Shown: in pieces, positions 1-5,720 of the stretch
Position numbering within the stretch: the first letter of the stretch is position 1
Layout: each line of letters begins with the position of its first letter
DNA from: Elusimicrobia bacterium CG08_land_8_20_14_0_20_59_10
GTDB taxonomy: Bacteria; Elusimicrobiota; Elusimicrobia; Elusimicrobiales; UBA9959
Length of the DNA: 7,925 bases
Reading direction: 5' to 3'
NCBI GenBank assembly: GCA_002779045.1
Contig: PEXO01000267.1
Coordinates: 1 to 7,925, forward strand
Notes under the pieces: model-generated
What the model was told of the DNA's origin: nothing
What the model saw: the letters and a program-made list of their open reading frames with translations, nothing else
Database searches by the model: none
Position numbers and translations under genes: made by a program

Positions 1-115
1 TCTGTAAGTGAGGAGCAACGAAGCAGCCGGCCAAAGATGAGCCTCCCCCGGGGGGCCGGGCTTTCCCCTGCGCAGCGGCCGCGTCAACTGCCGCTACAGC
101 CCCGCCACAAACCTC
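1..115. other. Non-coding stretch, no recognisable gene
   Basis: Nothing here reads convincingly as a protein in either direction, and no tRNA or rRNA is seen. There is a short GC-rich inverted repeat around 45-65 (CCCCCGGGGGG core). It sits beyond the transposase remnant and may belong to the same decayed mobile-element region. I specifically looked for a group II domain V hairpin on the minus strand and did not find one. Confidence 0.4.
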
Positions 116-259
116 TCAGCACCGGGCGGCCTCCCCGGCAAGACCCGCCCTTACGGGGTTTAAATCTATGTACCGTACGGCGGCTATAAGATGATAGTTG
201 TTCATATTTTCTTCCCGAACAGCATAGCTGAGCATCCCGACAAAGGACTGCGGTCCATT
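116..259 (-). pseudogene. Remnant of RAYT / IS200-like Y1 transposase (C-terminal fragment)
   Basis: Reading the minus strand in the frame that ends at the TGA at 118-116, the last 29 codons (205-119) spell NNYHLIAAVRYIDLNPVRAG followed by a short tail. The core RYIDLNPVRAGL is the hallmark of the C-terminal part of REP-associated tyrosine transposases (Y1_Tnp, COG1943 type), usually RYIxLNPVRAGLV. Residues just upstream (SYAVREEN) remain open but match the family only weakly, and further upstream I recognise nothing. The catalytic HUH motif and the tyrosine region are not present, and the usual WSS tail after the motif is missing because of the stop. This is therefore a decayed fragment, not a working transposase. 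It lies beyond the truncated end of the group II intron fragment, so this stretch looks like a graveyard of mobile elements. The left boundary is set by the stop; the right boundary is approximate. Confidence 0.7.
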
Positions 260-324
260 ATTAAGGCGCCCTCGCGCCCGGGTCCCCGCTGCGGCCGCTG
301 CTGGTAGCCAAGGCCGAAAAAGAG

Positions 325-553
325 GCGGACCGGGCTGCCGCCCTTTGGCCGCAGGGGCTTCGCTGTCATTGGCCGGCTCGCCCCGGTCGGCAACGCCTCT
401 TATCCGGTTTCTGTTCGTCGGCCCGGACTTTCGCTTTACGTTTCTTTCAGCGTATGCCTCGCGGCATACCGCCTTGCGTTTCGCTTGAGTTTCTCTGCGA
501 CCTGTCTCCTCGGAGGACTTTCACCTCCAAGCGTGGTTTCATGCTGGGCACAC
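325..553 (-). mobile_element. Group IIC (bacterial class C) intron, 5' fragment: domain I only
   Basis: Read on the minus strand from 553, the sequence starts GTGTGCCCAGCATG, which fits the group II 5' consensus GUGYG. From memory it lines up with the Oceanobacillus iheyensis group IIC intron, which starts GUGUGCCCGGCAUG. Further matches come in the right order: GGAGGTGAAAGTCCTCC (about 529-513), AACGCAAGG (480-472), a hairpin GGTATGCC/GGCATAC followed by GCTGAAAG (about 470-445), GACGAACAGAAACCGGATA then AGAGGC (about 419-395), and GGCCAAAGGG (about 350-341). All belong to domain I. No maturase/reverse transcriptase reading frame and no domain V hairpin is visible in the rest of the window (324-1), so the intron is truncated or interrupted. 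The 5' splice site lies 2 nt after the T-run of a terminator hairpin (556-585), the preferred class C insertion site. The 3' limit is approximate. Confidence 0.85.
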
Positions 554-555
554 AT

Positions 556-585
556 AAAAAAGCCGGGGACAGCCCCGGCTTTTTT
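556..585 (-). terminator. Rho-independent terminator after the phosphate transporter
   Basis: A perfect 13-bp stem pairs 556-568 with 573-585 around a 4-nt loop (569-572). The GC core is AGCCGGGG/CCCCGGCT, flanked by an A-run on one side and a T-run on the other. On the minus strand it begins 13 nt after the transporter's TAG stop (601-599) and ends in six T. The symmetry means it could also act on plus-strand transcription. It also appears to have been the landing site of the adjacent group IIC intron. Confidence 0.93.
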
Positions 586-598
586 AAGGCGCACGCGG

Positions 599-2287
599 CT
601 ATTTCAGGCCTACTACCGCCTCCACAACATTGACCGCGTGGTCGCCCATCTTCTCGAAGCTGTTAAGCAGGTCCGAGTAGAGCGGCCCCACGCCCGCGCC
701 GCAATTGCCGGCGCAGACGCGCGTCATGTGGCTGTCGCGGTACTCGTTGCGCAGGCGGTTCAGCTCGTTCTCCAGCTCCCAGATGCGGGCCATGATGTCT
801 CCCTCGGGCCTGAGTATGAAGCCGCGCGTCTCCTCCAGCATGCCGCGCGCGTGGGAGGCTATCTTGATGAGATCGGCGTAGGCCTCCTTGGTCAGGGCCA
901 GGCCGGGTTCCCGGGTACGGCCCAGGAGGTTGGCTATCTTCTCGCCGTAATCGCCCATCTTCTCGAAGTCGTTTATCATGCTCATCAGCGAGAGCACCTC
1001 GCGGCTGGTCTTGTTGGAGAGGCGCTCGTGCGCCAGCGCCGCCAGGTAATTATTGATCTTATGCTCCAGCACGTCGGTGGTCTTCTCGTCGGCCTTGATG
1101 GCGTCTATCTCGTGGTCTTCTATCTTGCCGTCGGCCAGCGCGGCGGCTATCTTGGCCATCATCCCGGTCACCACGCCGGCCATGTTGTTTATTTCCTTGC
1201 GGCCCGCGTCTATGGCCAGCTCCGGCGCGCGGGCGAAGGGCGTGGTAAGGTAGACCAGCTCATGCTCCCTGGGGCCGGTCACCTTCTCGTTGGGCATGAT
1301 GAACAGCACCAGCCGCTCGAACTGCTTTATAAATGGCAGCATGAGGCTGGTGTTCATGATGTTGAAGACGGTGTGAAAGGCGGAAATATGCATCGGTATG
1401 GCCGTCAGCAGCGCGGCCTCGGTGGCGCCGTAGGGCGCGCCGGGCACCAGCCAGTCCACCAGGCTGATAATAGGGGAGAACAGCAGCGTCACCCAGACCA
1501 CGCCCAGCACGTTGAAGAGGAAGTGCCCTATGGCCGCCTGCTTGGCGGTGCGGGAAGCGTTGATGGCGGCCAGGTTGGCGGTGATGGTGGTGCCGATGTT
1601 CTCGCCCAGCACCAGGGCCGCGGCGGCCGGGAAATCTATTATACCTTTGGCCGCTGCGGCTATGGTGACGGCCATAACCGCGCTGGAGGACTGGAAGACC
1701 ACGGTCAGCACCGTGCCCACCGCTATCAGGCCCAGCCGCGGCAGGATGTCAGCCGGCGAAAACCGGGCTATCCAGTCCAACACTTCCGGCGAATTCCTTA
1801 GGTCGGGAATGCCGTCCTTTATAAGTTCGAGACCCAGGAAGAGGAGGCCGAAACCGACCATGACCTCTCCGAAGCGGTGGGGCCACTTCCAACGTTTTAT
1901 GAACCGGGAAAAGAAACCGATCCCTATCAACGGCAGCGCGGAAGCCGCTATCTTTATCTTGAAGCCCAGCAAGCTGACTATCCAGGCGGTAACCGTGGTG
2001 CCGATATTGGCGCCGAAGATGACGCCCAGGGACTGCGACAGCGTCAGCATCCCCGCGCTGGCGAACCCCACCACCATGACGGTGGTGGCGCTGGAGGATT
2101 GTATTATGGAGGTTACCGCAAAGCCTGAGAAGGTGCCGGCCAGTCTGTTGGTGGTGGCTTTCGACAGCATCTTCCTGAGTCCCTGCCCGGCGCTTTTCTG
2201 CAGGCCCTCGCTCATTATTTCCAGGCCCAGCAGGAAAACGCCCAGGCCGCCCAGGAGGTAGAAGAACATTTCAAGACCTTTCAGCAT
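599..2287 (-). CDS. Na+/phosphate cotransporter with C-terminal PhoU-like domain (NptA/YjbB type)
   Basis: This 562-residue inner-membrane protein probably imports inorganic phosphate with sodium. It has the two inverted Na_Pi_cotrans repeats: QSSSATT at 63-69 with GANIGTT at 92-98, then QSSSA at 199-203 with GENIGTT at 228-234. The QSSS motifs are the family's substrate/ion-binding signature. Hydrophobic segments fill residues 5-335. Residues about 340-562 are soluble and helical, with two PhoU-like signatures, DFEKMGDYGEKIANL (440-454) and SFEKMGDHAVNVVEAV (543-558), as in bacterial members that carry a regulatory PhoU tail. The length is normal for that type. ATG at 2287 has a strong ribosome site, AGGGAG, 6 nt upstream. 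The gene has its own promoter and a Pho-box-like repeat upstream (2365-2381) and a strong terminator downstream. Some relatives lacking phosphate specificity exist, so the substrate is inferred. The nearby phoB/phoR-type genes support phosphate. Confidence 0.93.
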   Translation of the reverse strand: MLKGLEMFFYLLGGLGVFLLGLEIMSEGLQKSAGQGLRKMLSKATTNRLAGTFSGFAVTSIIQSSSATTVMVVGFASAGMLTLSQSLGVIFGANIGTTVTAWIVSLLGFKIKIAASALPLIGIGFFSRFIKRWKWPHRFGEVMVGFGLLFLGLELIKDGIPDLRNSPEVLDWIARFSPADILPRLGLIAVGTVLTVVFQSSSAVMAVTIAAAAKGIIDFPAAAALVLGENIGTTITANLAAINASRTAKQAAIGHFLFNVLGVVWVTLLFSPIISLVDWLVPGAPYGATEAALLTAIPMHISAFHTVFNIMNTSLMLPFIKQFERLVLFIMPNEKVTGPREHELVYLTTPFARAPELAIDAGRKEINNMAGVVTGMMAKIAAALADGKIEDHEIDAIKADEKTTDVLEHKINNYLAALAHERLSNKTSREVLSLMSMINDFEKMGDYGEKIANLLGRTREPGLALTKEAYADLIKIASHARGMLEETRGFILRPEGDIMARIWELENELNRLRNEYRDSHMTRVCAGNCGAGVGPLYSDLLNSFEKMGDHAVNVVEAVVGLK

Positions 2288-2293
2288 TTAATT

Positions 2294-2299
2294 CTCCCT
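2294..2299 (-). promoter_or_regulatory. Ribosome binding site of the phosphate transporter
   Basis: On the minus strand AGGGAG lies 6 nt before ATG 2287. It is the clearest Shine-Dalgarno sequence in the window and stands out because tilS and the response regulator have none at this distance. The 5' UTR between the predicted start (about 2330) and the RBS also holds a small CCGGC/GCCGG hairpin (about 2312-2329). Confidence 0.75.
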
Positions 2300-2336
2300 T
2301 GTTTATGCGGATGCCGGCGCTTAAGGCCGGAATTAA

Positions 2337-2342
2337 ATTATA
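2337..2342 (-). promoter_or_regulatory. Extended -10 promoter element of the phosphate transporter
   Basis: On the minus strand TTGCTATAAT gives a perfect -10 hexamer preceded by TGC (extended -10). Predicted transcription start is near 2330, leaving a leader of about 43 nt. There is no good -35 at 17 bp; a Pho-box-like repeat sits 22 nt upstream, as expected for an activator-dependent promoter. Confidence 0.7.
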
Positions 2343-2364
2343 GCAACGCTGGGCCGGACGGAGG

Positions 2365-2381
2365 TGTAAAATGTGTGTAAA
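2365..2381 (-). promoter_or_regulatory. Putative Pho box upstream of the phosphate transporter
   Basis: On the minus strand, TTTACA (2381-2376), 5 nt, then TTTACA (2370-2365): an exact direct repeat with 11-bp period. This is the layout of PhoB/PhoP operators (in Bacillus PhoP, TT(A/T/C)ACA-like repeats about 5 nt apart). It begins 22 nt upstream of the -10 and points toward the transporter. The same motif with the same spacing occurs before the response-regulator gene. It lies just after the tilS stop codon. Confidence 0.65.
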
Positions 2382-2393
2382 GCGGGAATCCGC

Positions 2394-3143
2394 TCAGCGC
2401 GGCAGCAGCGGCGCCAGCTTGGCCGACAGCCCGGCCAGGTGCTCGCGCAGGCGCGGCTGCTTGCTGAGCATCAGCGGCAGCAGCGTCTTGCGTATCCAGT
2501 TGCGGGCGTAGTGTTCGTCTTCGTTGGTGTGGTCCTTCCTGGAGGGCAGGGCGTTGACCTTTATATATCCCTCTATCTCCCGGCGCGAGACGGCCAGCAG
2601 CGGCCGGATAAGCTCCACCCTGGCCCTGCCGCGGCGGCAGAGCTCGCGGCGTTCCGGGATACCCAGCAGTCCTTTGGGCTCTGTGCCGCGCAGCAGGTTC
2701 AATATCACGGTTTCGGCGTGGTCGTCGCTGTGATGGCCGGTGGCCACAAGGCGGCATTTCTTCTTTAAGGCCGTTCTTGAAAGCAGCCCGTAGCGGGCGC
2801 TGCGGGCCGCGTGCTCGATGCCAGCGCCGCTCTTCTTTGCCAGCACCTTCACATCCGCCGAAAGTATTGTGGTCTCAATGCCATACCCGGCCCCGAGCTT
2901 TTTTACAAAGGCGGCGTCGGCATCGGCCAGCCTGCCGCGCAATTTATGGTTGATGTGGCAGATATGCAGTTTCAGCCGGTGGCTCCTGGCCTGCCCGGCA
3001 AAATAATCCAGCAGCACTACGGAGTCGGGCCCTCCGGAGACCGCCAGCAGTATGGAGTCCCCGTCATGGTATAAACGGCGCAGGCGCGCGTTGGCGCTCA
3101 CGCGGTTCCAGAAATTGAGGGTCACGGCCTTCCTTGCGGGCAT
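2394..3143 (-). CDS. tilS: tRNA(Ile)-lysidine synthase, short form
   Basis: TilS attaches lysine to C34 of the CAU-anticodon tRNA(Ile) using ATP, so that the tRNA reads AUA rather than AUG. The 249-residue protein has the N-type ATP pyrophosphatase P-loop SGGPDS (36-41), HINHKLRG (63-70), the IEHAARSARYGLL helix (109-121), GHHSDDHAETV (136-146), GLLGIP (158-163), RPLL (180-183) and RNWIRKTLLP (214-223). All core motifs are present. It stops soon after the catalytic domain and lacks the C-terminal domains of the E. coli enzyme (over 400 residues), and is shorter than other short forms I know of. AUA codons are common in the window, so the enzyme should be essential here. ATG 3143 is preceded by TATAAT and exactly 6 nt, with no Shine-Dalgarno, predicting a leaderless mRNA. 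It is divergent from the response-regulator gene. Confidence 0.93.
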   Translation of the reverse strand: MPARKAVTLNFWNRVSANARLRRLYHDGDSILLAVSGGPDSVVLLDYFAGQARSHRLKLHICHINHKLRGRLADADAAFVKKLGAGYGIETTILSADVKVLAKKSGAGIEHAARSARYGLLSRTALKKKCRLVATGHHSDDHAETVILNLLRGTEPKGLLGIPERRELCRRGRARVELIRPLLAVSRREIEGYIKVNALPSRKDHTNEDEHYARNWIRKTLLPLMLSKQPRLREHLAGLSAKLAPLLPR

Positions 3144-3149
3144 AACGAG

Positions 3150-3155
3150 ATTATA
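3150..3155 (-). promoter_or_regulatory. Extended -10 element of tilS (leaderless)
   Basis: On the minus strand TTTGCTATAAT is followed by 6 nt and then the tilS ATG. A start about 7 nt after the -10 would fall on the A of ATG. TGC before the hexamer makes it an extended -10, and no good -35 is seen. Confidence 0.6.
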
Positions 3156-3176
3156 GCAAAGCCCCGCCCGGGGGAT

Positions 3177-3193
3177 TTTACAAGGAATTTACA
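3177..3193 (+). promoter_or_regulatory. Putative Pho box upstream of phoB
   Basis: TTTACA (3177-3182), 5 nt, TTTACA (3188-3193): an exact direct repeat with 11-bp period, identical in half-site and spacing to the one before the phosphate transporter. It starts 61 nt before the predicted transcription start at 3238 and ends 32 nt upstream of the -10. It suggests autoregulation of the two-component operon. It also lies upstream of the divergent tilS promoter, but its half-sites point toward phoB. Confidence 0.65.
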
Positions 3194-3225
3194 GCGTCCG
3201 CCTCCCGGCCGGCGGGGGCTAATTG

Positions 3226-3231
3226 TATAAT
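3226..3231 (+). promoter_or_regulatory. -10 element of the phoB-phoR operon (leaderless)
   Basis: TATAAT lies exactly 6 nt before ATG 3238, so the predicted start is the A of the start codon. There is no Shine-Dalgarno near the ATG and no recognisable -35 at 3203-3208 (TCCCGG), which fits an activator-dependent promoter. Confidence 0.65.
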
Positions 3232-3237
3232 TTAGCC

Positions 3238-3933
3238 ATGAACGAAAAGATCCTGGTGGTGGAGGACGAGAAGGACATAGCCCGGATGATAGAGTATAAC
3301 CTCAAGAAAGAGGGGTATAGGCCGTCACTCGTTCATGATGGCTCCTACGCCGCGCTGACCGCCGCCAAAGAGAAGCCCGCCCTGGTCCTGCTGGACCTGA
3401 TGCTGCCCGGCCTCGACGGCCTGGAGGTCTGCCGCCGCCTCAAGGCCGACGCCAAAACTTCCTCCATCCCTATAATAATGCTGACCGCCAAAGGCGAGGA
3501 GTCGGATAAAGTGCTCGGCCTCGGCCTGGGCGCGGATGATTATGTGACCAAGCCGTTCAGCGTGAAGGAACTGCTGGCCCGGGTGCAGGCCGTGCTGCGC
3601 CGCTCCGCGGAGAGGCCGGCGCCCGCCCCGGAAAAACTGAAAGCCGGCGCGATAGAGCTGGACGCGGCAAAGGTGGAGGTGCGCCTTAAAGGCGCGCCGC
3701 TGGAGCTGACCTCCAAGGAATTCGAGCTGCTCAAGGCCCTGATGGCCTGCGGCGAGCGCGTGCTTAAGCGCGAGGAACTGCTGAAGAAGGCCTGGGGCCT
3801 GGACGCGGCCCTGGAGGTGGAGACCCGCACCGTGGACGTGCACGTGGGCACGCTACGCAGGAAACTGGGGCGCGAAGGCCGCCGCATCGTGACCGTCAAG
3901 AATTACGGCTACCGTTTCGAGGCCGGCAAGTGA
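3238..3933 (+). CDS. phoB: OmpR/PhoB-family response regulator, probable phosphate regulator
   Basis: This 231-residue cytoplasmic transcription factor has a receiver domain (1-121): acidic pocket E9/D10, phosphoacceptor D53 in LVLLDLMLPG, T83 and K105 in VTKPF. An alanine/proline-rich linker (about 122-134) leads to a winged-helix DNA-binding domain (135-230), with the recognition region RTVDVHVGTLRRKLG (197-211) and the wing RIVTVKNYGYRF (216-227). Size and layout are standard for PhoB/PhoP. ATG 3238 is chosen because the protein then begins MNEKILVVED, as family members do; a TTG at 3223 is in frame but overlaps the -10 region. The stop overlaps the kinase start (GTGA), so the two are translationally coupled. 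Assignment to phosphate rests on the PAS-containing PhoR-type partner, the nearby phosphate transporter and the shared TTTACA repeats. Sequence alone cannot exclude another OmpR-type regulator. Confidence 0.92.
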   Translation: MNEKILVVEDEKDIARMIEYNLKKEGYRPSLVHDGSYAALTAAKEKPALVLLDLMLPGLDGLEVCRRLKADAKTSSIPIIMLTAKGEESDKVLGLGLGADDYVTKPFSVKELLARVQAVLRRSAERPAPAPEKLKAGAIELDAAKVEVRLKGAPLELTSKEFELLKALMACGERVLKREELLKKAWGLDAALEVETRTVDVHVGTLRRKLGREGRRIVTVKNYGYRFEAGK

Positions 3934-5699
3934 CCTCCATGTTTAAGACCTTCAAGTTCAGGCTTTTTCTCTCCTACCTGTCGCTGTCGGCCGCGGTGCT
4001 CGCCTCGGCTTTTTTCCTTATCAACGACCGCGTGGAGAGAGTGGTGCTCTCCTCCCTGAAGACCAAGCTGGCCGACGAGGCGTCGCTTATCTCTTCCCGC
4101 CTGACCCCGGCTGACCTCTCCTCTCCCCGCCTCAACGACCTGGCCCGGGAACTGGGCGGGCGCGCGGGGTCGCGCGTTACCATCATAGCCGCCGGCGGCC
4201 GCGTGCTGGCCGATTCCGAACTTGACGCCGCGGGCGTAGAGGGCATGGAAAACCACGCCGAACGCGCCGAGGTGGAAGGGGCCCTGGCGGGGAATGTTTC
4301 CTACGACCTGCGCAGCTCCGCCACGCTGGGCAAGGTGATGCTTTACGCGGCCTATCCCGTCTCCGCCTCCGGGGGGAAGGTCAGCGCGGTGGCCCGGCTC
4401 TCCGTGCCCGCCGTCGAGATAGAAGCCGCCCGTTCAATGATGAGCCAGGCGCTGCTGGCGGCCCTCGGGATCGCCTTCCTGCTCTCCCTGCTGCTCAGCC
4501 TGGCCGTCTCGGCCGGTTTCGCCCGGCCCTTCAACAAGATCGTCTACGCTTCCAAGAAATTCGCCGCCGGGGAGTTCTCCTACAGGATACAGAAGGATTT
4601 TCACGGCGAGATGGGCAAGCTGGCCGAGACGCTCAATTCCATGGCCGCCTCCATAGAGGAGAACATCGGCCGGCTGGAACTGCAGTCGCAGCAGCTCTCC
4701 GCGGCCTTCACCGGGACGGCCGAAGGCGTGCTGATGACCGGGGCCGATTCCCGCATCACCACGCTAAATCCCGCCATGGAAAAGATGTTTTCCCTGGACT
4801 CGGCCGCCCTCTCCCGGCCGCTGCTTGAGGTCATTCCCAGCGCCCGCCTCTCCGAGATCTGTGCCCGCGTCGTTTCCGAGGGCGCGCAGCTCTCCGGCGA
4901 GATGGAGCTGACCCTGCCGGTACAGGGGCTGTTCAGCGTCAACGCCTCCCCCATCTTCGCCGGCGGGCGAACCTCCGGCTGCCTGCTGCTGGTGCGCGAC
5001 ATCACCGCGCCCAGGCGCCTGGAGGCCATGCGCCGCGACTTCGTGGCCAACGTTTCGCACGAACTGAAGACCCCGCTGACCGCCATCCGCGGCTACGTGG
5101 AAACCCTGATGGGCGGCGCGCTGGACAACCGGGCCGACGCCCTGGAGTTCCTGGGCGTGATACACGCCCACACCCTGCGCCTGGACAACATCGTCAGCGA
5201 CCTGCTTAAGCTCTCCTCGCTGGAAGCCCCGTCCGCCGGGCTGAAAAAGGAGCCGGTGCCGCTGAAGGCGCTGGCCGATTCCCTGATAGCCGGGCTCGCT
5301 TCGGTCTTCTCCGCCGGGAAAGCGGAGGTGGTTAACAATATCCCCGCCGGCCTGGCCGCGCAGGCCGATCCCGAGAAACTGGGGCAGGTGTTCATCAACC
5401 TGCTCGACAATGCCGTTAAGTTCTCGGCCGGATCCCCCAGAGTGGAGATCGCCGCGCAAGAGCTGCCGGGCGCGCTGAAGATAACGGTCAGCGATAACGG
5501 CATCGGCATCCCGTCCGAGCATTTGCCGCGCGTCTTCGAGCGCTTCTACCGCGCCGACAAGGCCCGCTCGCGCGAGATGGGCGGCACCGGCCTCGGGCTT
5601 TCCATCGTCAGGCACGTGGTGGAGCTGCACGGCGGCTCCGTCGGCGCCGACAGCGCCCCCGGCCGCGGCTCCTCCTTCTGGTTCACCCTCCCTGTCTGA
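3930..5699 (+). CDS. phoR: PhoR-type membrane sensor histidine kinase
   Basis: This 589-residue kinase is the partner of the upstream regulator. Order: membrane segment about 11-31; extracytoplasmic sensor region about 32-172; membrane segment about 173-195; HAMP about 196-250; PAS about 252-362; HisKA with H377 in FVANVSHELKTPLTAIRGY; HATPase_c with N box NLLDNAVKF (490-498), G1 SDNGIGIP (521-528), F box FERFYRAD (536-543) and G2 GGTGLGLSIV (551-560). All catalytic motifs are intact. The TM-sensor-TM-HAMP-PAS layout resembles Bacillus PhoR more than E. coli PhoR, which has almost no periplasmic part. GTG 3930 is preferred because GAGG lies 6 nt upstream; ATG 3939 would lose three residues and is 15 nt from that site. 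It overlaps the regulator by 4 nt. Phosphate sensing is inferred from context. Confidence 0.92.
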   Translation: MTSMFKTFKFRLFLSYLSLSAAVLASAFFLINDRVERVVLSSLKTKLADEASLISSRLTPADLSSPRLNDLARELGGRAGSRVTIIAAGGRVLADSELDAAGVEGMENHAERAEVEGALAGNVSYDLRSSATLGKVMLYAAYPVSASGGKVSAVARLSVPAVEIEAARSMMSQALLAALGIAFLLSLLLSLAVSAGFARPFNKIVYASKKFAAGEFSYRIQKDFHGEMGKLAETLNSMAASIEENIGRLELQSQQLSAAFTGTAEGVLMTGADSRITTLNPAMEKMFSLDSAALSRPLLEVIPSARLSEICARVVSEGAQLSGEMELTLPVQGLFSVNASPIFAGGRTSGCLLLVRDITAPRRLEAMRRDFVANVSHELKTPLTAIRGYVETLMGGALDNRADALEFLGVIHAHTLRLDNIVSDLLKLSSLEAPSAGLKKEPVPLKALADSLIAGLASVFSAGKAEVVNNIPAGLAAQADPEKLGQVFINLLDNAVKFSAGSPRVEIAAQELPGALKITVSDNGIGIPSEHLPRVFERFYRADKARSREMGGTGLGLSIVRHVVELHGGSVGADSAPGRGSSFWFTLPV

Positions 5700-5720
5700 G
5701 CGAACGGAGAAAACGCCAAG

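Noticed and set aside
1..324. Domain V/VI or maturase of the group II intron
   Set aside because: Searched the minus strand for the domain V hairpin and reverse transcriptase motifs; neither is present, so the intron was called as a 5' fragment only.
202..393. 63-codon minus-strand frame ending FGKKI
   Set aside because: It overlaps the group II intron RNA fragment and the transposase remnant in a different frame. The Arg/Pro/Gly-rich product and lack of a ribosome site argue against a gene.
485..1801. Long plus-strand open frame (438 codons)
   Set aside because: It runs antisense to the phosphate transporter, whose protein has clear family motifs. The plus-strand product is low-complexity (His/Gly/Val-rich), typical of a GC-rich shadow frame.
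3223..3237. TTG start for the response regulator, adding five residues
   Set aside because: It would put the start codon ahead of the -10 hexamer, and family members begin with the MNEKILVVED-like segment at ATG 3238.
4764..5630. Minus-strand open frame of 288 codons inside the sensor kinase
   Set aside because: It is antisense to the intact HisKA/HATPase region, and its product is Gln/Gly/His-rich with no domain. Shadow frame.
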